Shown here piece after piece: positions 57,106 through 64,000 of a stretch of DNA of 64,000 nucleotides. This DNA comes from Heloderma charlesbogerti (Eukaryota; Chordata; Lepidosauria; Squamata; Helodermatidae). The stretch lies in contig JANEZZ010001902.1 in NCBI GenBank assembly GCA_026122225.1, forward strand, positions 1,302,001 through 1,366,000, given 5' to 3'. The translations under genes and the position numbers were made by a program. The notes under the pieces were generated by a model. It was given only the letters and a program-made list of their open reading frames with translations, did not search any database and had not been told where the DNA came from. The stretch's first letter is position 1; each line of letters begins with the position of its first letter.

Positions 57106-58265
57106 AAAATGAAAATAACCAAATACAGTAAATACAATTATAAAAAATAACTGAAACAGCTGAGAAGAATCAAAATAAAACCAGCAGATCAGGCAAGAAG
57201 CAGTGCGACGACAGTGCCAGCTGGGGTGGCGAGAATGTGGGGAGGGGTACAGAGGCCTCTCATAGTCAGAAGTGGGTTAACTATCGCCACAACTTTTATT
57301 GACTACAGCTTACAGAGTTTGGCGTGGCATAGGGCAAGGATCCATTCATCAGGCAGCCTAACTAGACATGTGGTCTAGCCCGCATGCTGTGGAAACCTAG
57401 GAGTGGCAGGAGTATTGTGTGGACTGATAACATGGGTCCCTCTTGCGATGTAGGAGTGTAGCAGGCTTTTGAGTTGGGCTAGTGTCTTGAAGTCCCTCCC
57501 CAAGCTGGGGGAGCTTTCAGTTGCAAAACAATTCCATTTATCTCAGTCCAAAAGCGCTTTGAAACAGAAAAGCTTTTACATGGTGGAATGTCCTTCAGGA
57601 AAGATTTCCAGAGCCTGGGTGCAATGGCCAAAAGTCCCTATTCTGCTTACTCTGATAAGGTGGGGAAACACAAGGGATTGAATCCAGAGATTTGTGAGCA
57701 AGGTTCTGCTCACAGAATAGGGGGCTCTCTGCTCCCATGAACAGAAGAGGGAGGAGCTGATTTTCACCAATTCCCTCTGCAGCCTCCTGCACTCCTCAAA
57801 AACCTACTCCAGGGGGTTGGGGGACCCTCTAGAGCAGCATGGGATGTGGGTTCTGGGAGGCAGGGGGAGCTGAAGAAGGAATAAATGAAAATTACCTCAC
57901 TTTCTACTTCTTGCACAAGGGCTTCATTGGCTCAGAAACTACATTTTAGGAATTTTGCTACTGCCATTTCAGCTTGTTAACTCTTAATTCTTTGACAAAT
58001 GTATGTTATCAGAGTTAAAGGTAACAGTCTTGTGTCTCATAGCAACATGTACTATGTGGTCTTGGTAGAATTTTGGAGGCGTTGTTTTTCATAGAACTCC
58101 CAAGTACTCAACTGGGCTAAGTGATTTGCACTGTTTTTTTCTAATCATGATTAAGGTTAAATGGTATCTATGTATTTAAGTAGGAGGGCCTACTTAAGTT
58201 GATTTTGGGGCAAATGACATTCTCTCACAGATGATAAAACCAGCTCCTCAGTCATGCTATTGTTT
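57106..58265 (+). other. Intronic sequence, nothing recognised
   Basis: No repeat family or exon identified. Short frames at 57469-57681 and 57576-57792 on opposite strands have no motif. Confidence 0.5.
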
Positions 58266-58269
58266 TATT

Positions 58270-60225
58270 TATTTTTACTTATTATTAAATTTATTAATTG
58301 CCCATCTGGCTGGTCACCCAGCCACCCTGGGCGATGTACAACACACCATAAAACAATTTAAAACAATAAAATTCTACCATAATTTTTTTTTTAAATACCC
58401 TAACCCACCCCAAATGCCTGCCTGAACAACCACGTTTTTAATGCACGACGGAAGCTCATTAAAGAGGGGGCATGACGGAGTTCCCTAGGGAGGGAGTTCC
58501 ACAGAGTGGGGGCCATCACAGAAAAGGCCCTCTCCCTCGTCCCCACCAGTCTAGCTGTCCTGGCTGATGGGACAGAGAGAAGGCCATCTGAGGCTGATCT
58601 TGTTAAGCAGCCTGTCTGGTGTTGCTGGAGGTGCTCCTTAAGATAGGCTGGGCCGGAACCATATAGGGTTTTAAAGGTCAAAACCAACACCTTGAATTTG
58701 GCCCGGAAAACAACTGGTAACCAGTGCAACTCCTTCAGCACTGGAGTGATGTGATCTCGCCGGCGGCTGCCTTTAATCAGGCGAGCCGCCGCGTTCTGTA
58801 CCAGCTGCAGCTTCCGAACCGTCTTCAAGGGTAAGCCCACGTAGAGCGCATTATAGTAGTCTAAACGAGAGGAGACCAGGGCATGTACTACCGTTGGGAG
58901 CAGATGGGAAGGAAGGGGCGCAGCCGCCGTATCAGATGGAGTTGATACAGCGCTGTCTGGCTCACAGCTGACACCTGAGCCTCCATGGACAGCTGGGAGT
59001 CCAAAATGACCCCCAGGCTGCGGACCTGGTCTTTCAAGGGTAGCCGTACCCATTCAACACCAGGTCAACATCCCCCAGCCTCCTCTTGTCTCCCACCAAA
59101 AGTACCTCGGTCTTGTCAGGGTTCAGCTTCAGCTTATTCCTCCCCATCCAGCCACTCACCGTCTCCAGACATTTGGACAGGGATTCTACGGCCAACCTTG
59201 GTGAAGATTTGAATGAGAGGTAGAGCTGCGTGTCATCCGCATATTGATGACACTGCACCCCAAACCTCCTGATGATAGCCCCCAGTGGCTTCACATAGAT
59301 GTTAAATAGCATCGGGGAGAGGATGGAACCCTGTGGCACCCCACAAGTAAGTGGCCACGGGTCCGAAACCTCCTCTCCCAGTGCTACCCTCTGGTACCTG
59401 CTGGAGAGGAAGGACCGGAACCACCACAATACAGTGTCTCCAATGCCCAACCCCTCCAGGCGGTCCAGGAGGATACCGTGGTCAATGGTATCAAAAGCCG
59501 CTGAGAGGTCGAGAAGAACAAGGAAGGCACATTCACCCCTATCCAGAGCCCTCCTCATATCATCCACCAAGGCGACCAAGGCCGTTTCTGTCCCATGCCC
59601 AGGCCTGAAGCCCGACTGAAATGGGTCTAGATAATCAGTTTCTTCCAAGTGTGCCTTCAACTGCACCGCCACCACCCGCTCAATCACCTTGCCCAAAAAT
59701 GGCAGATTTGAGACTGGGCGAAAGTTGTTCAGAACTTGAGGATCCAAGGAGGGCTTCTTTAAGAGCGGTCTTATCACTGCCTCCTTGAGGGCTGATGGCA
59801 TCACTCCCTCCTCAAGGGAGGCGTTCACCACCGCCTTGATCCCCTCACCCAGTCTCTCTCTGCAGCTCATAATGAGCCAAGATGGGCAAGGATCAAGTAA
59901 GCAGGTGGTTGGCCTTGAAAGCACCTTGTCCACTTCATCAGGAGGAAGAAGCTGGAACCGATCCCACAAAACCGGTTTGCCACAGGCCGCCTCTTGCTCA
60001 CTAACTGTATCCACAGTGTGCAGAGTAACACACCTAATCTGATCAATTTTATCTGCAAAGTGCCTTGCCAAAGCCTCACAGGAGGCCTTAGAATGCTCCA
60101 GTGGTTCCGGAGCCACAGGACCGACCAGGCTCCGGACCACTTGGAACAGCCTCCTGGGACAGCACTCTGCAGACGCAATGGAGGCAGCATAATATTCCTT
60201 TTTTGCTGCCTTCACCACCACGTTA
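58270..60225 (-). mobile_element. L2-type LINE, near-intact RT, antisense to CFAP47
   Basis: The - strand frame 60221-59034 (395 codons) holds a linker, then LNNFRPVSNLPFLGKVIERV, DYLDPFQSGFRPGHGTE, LVLLDLSAAFDTIDHGIL, GVPQGSILSPMLFNIY and QYADDTQLYLSF, the full RT core. It shifts frame at about 59050, where CCCC in the 43.9-kb copy is CCC here, into 59053-58400, the C-terminal region with LKELHWLPVVFRAKFKVLVL. Only this one frameshift interrupts about 600 codons. The endonuclease is missing (5' truncation near 60225). The 3' tail is at 58270-58390. Confidence 0.95.
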
Positions 60226-61456
60226 ATTGTTAATGCTCAGGCCCTTATTTGTGGAGGAGCTCTTGAAAGGGCTTAAGCTGTTCATATTTTTCCTGAGCAA
60301 CTGCCTATAACTTGGTCAAGTAGCCTCTGCATATGTGTCAATGGGCAAGTGCTTTCAGATTATAAGAAAACAGGTTAAAAGCACAGCAAGGGTTGTATAG
60401 CTCATGCATACATCTTTCTTGGGAATCTGAGGGCTGATTTTATACATGTTTAGTAATCACAGCAATATGTGTCTGGAAGAAACATGGATGCTGCTGTCCA
60501 CCCTGAAAAAATCACAAGCAAACTTTGTGTTACCAGCAGCTGGTGCAGACATTAATTACTGCAGCTGGTTCTCCTATGCAGAAAACTGTTCATGCAAGAG
60601 GAGACAATGGGAGATGGTGGAGATCATGTACCTGAGCAGTTATTTCTATAGATAATCTGTTTGCAGTAACATCTGCAGTGACTCTACCTGTGATAGGTTG
60701 GGATATGATTTATCATGGCCATCCTTGTGTCCTGTGTTGAATATATACTGCCTTTTTAGAACACTTGTTCATTATGTATGCAACAGGAAATGGTTTTGTT
60801 TTCTGTGAATACTGCAACACTGAATGTGATGCTTTGACAAATCTACAACGTTATTAAGCTGGCATACTTGGATTTAGGCTGACTCAATCCTGTAGGCTTA
60901 AAACAATTTGTGAATTAGACCATTTTGAGAACCATTACAGGTAATTTTTAACATGAACAGTTAAACATATGTTTGTGTCCAGTGATCCATCTCTGGAAAA
61001 CTCTGTGCTTCAAATGTCTATTGGCCCTTTCTAAGAAGGGATATTTTTTCCAGATTCTCCTGGTGTCAAATCACAAATTAAAAGGGCAAATTTTGCAACC
61101 CTAAAATCCAGTGCTATTTTGTTTATACTGTCTTTTTAACAGTTTTATTTATTCTAGACCATGAATATGATTCTCCCTTCCCCACTCTGCTGTCCACCAT
61201 GTTCTCATTATGCACATAAGTGTCCATATTTTGACAACTTTGCTCTAGCAATGGCTGCTGGTATTTGATATCTGAGTCTACTAAGCAGTCACGCATAAAT
61301 CTGCAGTATGCCAATGTTCTCTGGTATGTTACAGAAAACAAATATGTTGATTACTTATATCCAACAGACCAGGAACTGCCATATTAAAAATGCTGTTTTG
61401 CAATGGTGATATACTGGCAAAATACACAAATGTTTTCACTTCCTTCCATTAATCAG
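60226..61456 (+). other. Intronic sequence, nothing recognised
   Basis: AT-rich intron sequence without assigned repeats. Confidence 0.5.
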
Positions 61457-61534
61457 GTAGCAGTACGGAATGCAAAATCTTTGGAACTTAGGATTGGTGG
61501 ATCTGTAGAGGTTCCTGACATAGATATCAGTGTG
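61457..61534 (+). CDS. CFAP47: CFAP47 exon 19 (residues 1008-1033)
   Basis: Acceptor CCATTAATCAG, donor AGTGTG|GTAAAT, phase 0 in and 0 out. It encodes VAVRNAKSLELRIGGSVEVP DIDISV read as two pieces. 'v.vrna..l.lrigG.ve.Pdi.is' closes the ASH domain of exons 17-18. The next exon is not in the window. Confidence 0.9.
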
Positions 61535-62559
61535 GTAAATATGTGACATTCTTCATTATACTTATTTTAGATTTGTAAGATTTACAGTGCTGGATTTTGT
61601 ATATCTATTGTAAGTGAGCTAGGGCACTATCCAGGAAAAACTGAGCTTTTTTCTAAGTCCTGTTATTTTCAGTGGGAGATATGTAAGCATAGGCTTAAAT
61701 ATGTTTTATCTTTGGCTGGATATCCTTACATATATACTCTTATATAGGCCTTCAGAGGCTGAAAACAAATAGTAGTTTTAGCAATGTGTTTATGCTTAAA
61801 GCATACTGCTCACACAAATAGTACGTGTAAGGATGCTGGTGAACGTCTGAGAGCTTGGGCTTGGAGAAGAACTTTGGAAACTCATAAAAACCTGCTTCAA
61901 TGGAGAGGCAAGCTTTTTAAGTCCCCCAAATCTTCTCCAGCTCATATTAAAATCTCAGCCAGACAATAAATCCTCTCCCACCCACCTAGCCCTCAGCCTC
62001 AGGTCAGAAAGTGCTCCAGTATCTCTCTTGACTGTGCAGAGTTGTCAAAGGCAGCCAAGGATTGTGGGAGGCTTGCAATTCCAGGCTGCATTGCTGACCG
62101 CCCCCCCCAAAAAACAATATAGGTTACAGAGATTGTGAATGATGAGCTTTTTATACTGGCAAGACAATATAAATAGTAAGTTAGATTTATTAGGGGAATC
62201 AAGGCTGTATGGAGGAGTAGCTATCTACTATGGAGGATCCTTAGGGAAGAGGGTTTTCCATGGTGGGTGGACTTCACCATCCCCTCAGTTTTGAAGCCAC
62301 CTGTACTGGCTGCCTTTGTAGACGAAAATAATTTATGCTGACAGAGCTGTCAGCACGTTTGTTCCCTGGAACCAGAGGCTGCCCATTTTCTAAGATTTAC
62401 TGCCCAGGGGGTGTCTGAGACTATGTTGGTTGTTTTTGTACCTGAGGGTGGCACATGCTGTCAGCACATTCAGTCCTTGGTTGCAAAGGCAACTTAGTCT
62501 CAAGTACTGACTATTTTAGAGAGTCTCCAAAATTGCTTTACCTTTGCAGCTACTGTCTT

Positions 62560-63235
62560 GTTCAGGCTGGTTTCCCAGCTCACAGAGGATGCAGTCTGTA
62601 ACATTGGCACGTACTGGCAGGGCAATTTAATAGCAGGTAAGGCAGAGGCACACCTGGGAAGGTCAGGTCAAGCAGGGTCTGCCTTAGAGAAGGTAGAAAC
62701 AGTCAGAACGTTGGATAGAGCACTGTGATGAAGATGACTAGAATGTTCTCACACACAGAAGGGAAGCTGTTGCTTTAGCACAGTGCACAGGCCTTCTGGA
62801 ACCAATTACCTGGGGAGGTAGTGGGCTCTCCCACACTGGAGGCATTCAAGATGAGGCTGGACAGCCATCTGTCAGGGATGCTCTGACTTGGATTCCTGCA
62901 TTGAGCAGGGGGTTGGACTCGATGGTCTTATAGGCCCCTTCCAACCCTACTATTCTATGATTCTAAGATGGCCAGACTAATCCTGTTGGCCCCACCCTCT
63001 CGGAGAAGCATATGCCCTTACAGGGTCATTGCCTTGTCCTGCAGCTGTTGGTTCCTACAGGATGGGGTTGACGTGGGCTGTCCTGGGTGTAAGTCTTCTG
63101 AATCTGAGGACCCAGTAAAGTAATGTCCTTTGGCTTGGAAGTGCAGGACAGTGATTCTTCAAGAGGTACTGCCTCCCCATCTGTGTTCTCCTCTGTGCTT
63201 GAGTGTGGGTCAGGGCCAGGGAACATGATAGCTGG
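62560..63235 (-). repeat. Unidentified dispersed repeat, copy B, split by CR1
   Basis: Same order of blocks as 49500-50345: ACGTACTGGCAGGGCAATTT (62610), GGTCAGGTCAAGCAG (62662), AAGTCTTCTGAATCTGAGGA (63092), CTGTGTTCTCCTCTGTGCTT (63180). A CR1 3' end is inserted at 62798-62965. Family unknown. Confidence 0.55.
62798..62965 (+). mobile_element. CR1 LINE 3'-end fragment
   Basis: GGAACCAATTACCTGGGGAG through GGGTTGGACTCGATGGTCTT to CTATTCTATGATTCTA matches the last ~170 bp of the CR1 at 1-1651. It lacks coding sequence and lies inside the repeat of 62560-63235. Confidence 0.9.
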
Positions 63236-64000
63236 CGATTGTGTATACTCATGCTAAAAGCTCTGTCAGGGCATGTAATTCCTTTCTGCAAAAGCAGCCC
63301 AGCATAGCCTTGGAGACCCTTGCAGGGAGTTTCCTGGCTGGGCCAGGCTTGCTACTTTTGTGGGGGGGAAAAGGGGCTCCTAGACTTGTGAAACTGTCAG
63401 AAGGCAGTTGGCATAGCACAGGGAGTTCCCCTGGTTATCCTCTCAGCTGTGCATGGTGGCTCCCTTCTACAGTTGAATTTGAATTCTTGGAAACGCTCCA
63501 GATTCAGCCTGCTGTTTGTATCTTGAGTTTGGAGTGTGAGTACTTGAAACTCGGGCTACACAAGGCAGCCCTTTGGCTCTCCTGCCTCACAAAGTGTTTG
63601 ACAGTTAGGAAATGTGAGGGTGTCTACACTTCCAAACTTCTTGGCTGTCAAAGGCTTTGTGTGGCCAGCAGATTTAAATTCTGATTGGCTTGGAAGAGAA
63701 CTGAGCCTTTTTCCAGTTTTTGTTTGGTTAATGGCCTGCCTTGTATCAAAGCTAATCCAAGGTGAATGATGGGTGGCTCATCCATCTCTTATTATGTGTT
63801 GTTACCTATCTTTTTCTTGAAGGTGGAGCATTTTTACAAATATACTGGCAGTTATAAGATCATTGTATTTGATATGAAATCAGTTTTAGCATCACCTTTG
63901 AAAGAAAAGTAAAAATGCACTGCAACGTTATTAAAAATTGGTGGTGGGGCAGGGGAGTTAATCTTAGCATGAGTTCAGTAGTGAGTTCAATCAGGAGTTC
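63236..64000 (+). other. Right edge, intronic sequence
   Basis: A 147-codon + strand frame (63241-63684) shows no motif and overlaps no splice pattern. A pyrimidine tract with AAG at 63822 is followed by 26 open codons, but the text does not resemble the next CFAP47 segment. Confidence 0.45.

Noticed and set aside
63823..63912. Possible CFAP47 exon 20 (TTGAAG acceptor, 26 open codons)
   Set aside because: No donor before the stop and the translation does not continue the ASH domain pattern.
1..64000. CRISPR arrays, bacterial operons, or a viral genome
   Set aside because: No short direct repeats with regular spacers and no prokaryotic gene layout; all polymerase-like frames are LINE-type.

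Overview
This is vertebrate nuclear DNA, almost certainly from a squamate reptile. The evidence is the repeat mix: several RTE-type BovB LINEs, CR1 and L2 LINEs, tRNA-headed SINEs of lizard type, a 5S-rRNA-headed SINE, and many short DNA-transposon derivatives (Harbinger-, hAT- and mariner-like). There are no bacterial genes, operons or CRISPR arrays. Most long open frames are LINE reverse-transcriptase remnants.

The only confident host gene is on the + strand. It starts in a CpG-rich promoter at about 16.2-16.8 kb and runs off the right edge. I recognise it as CFAP47 (cilia and flagella associated protein 47), a very large axonemal protein built from repeated ASH/MSP (immunoglobulin-fold) domains. 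I can place 19 coding exons between 16607 and 61534. All have AG/GT splice sites and all their phases agree, giving 1033 continuous codons, roughly the N-terminal third of the protein. Two RFX-type X-box motifs lie 85-146 bp upstream of the start codon, as expected for a ciliary gene.

Layout: 0-1.65 kb, CR1 LINE; 1.65-16.2 kb, intergenic DNA with one orphan candidate exon (5.0-5.2 kb), an L1 relic, a Harbinger-type MITE, a short BovB, a SINE, a decayed L2 and a three-level nest of repeats (15.1-15.8 kb); 16.2-16.8 kb, promoter and exon 1; 16.8-64 kb, CFAP47 introns. The introns hold three further BovB insertions (one with a 5' inversion), two younger antisense L2 copies and one older sense L2, three TAA/TAG-flanked MITEs, a 980-bp hAT-like element carrying a nested palindrome of about 525 bp, a 281-bp tandem array, and two copies of an unidentified repeat.

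The strongest unusual observations are the nested palindromic hAT-like element inside a SINE (45.8-46.8 kb), the twin-primed BovB (19.3-22.5 kb), the 5S-head/CR1-tail SINE inside a MITE inside another SINE, and the paired X-boxes. I saw no convincing new multi-gene system; the novelty here is in mobile-element structure.
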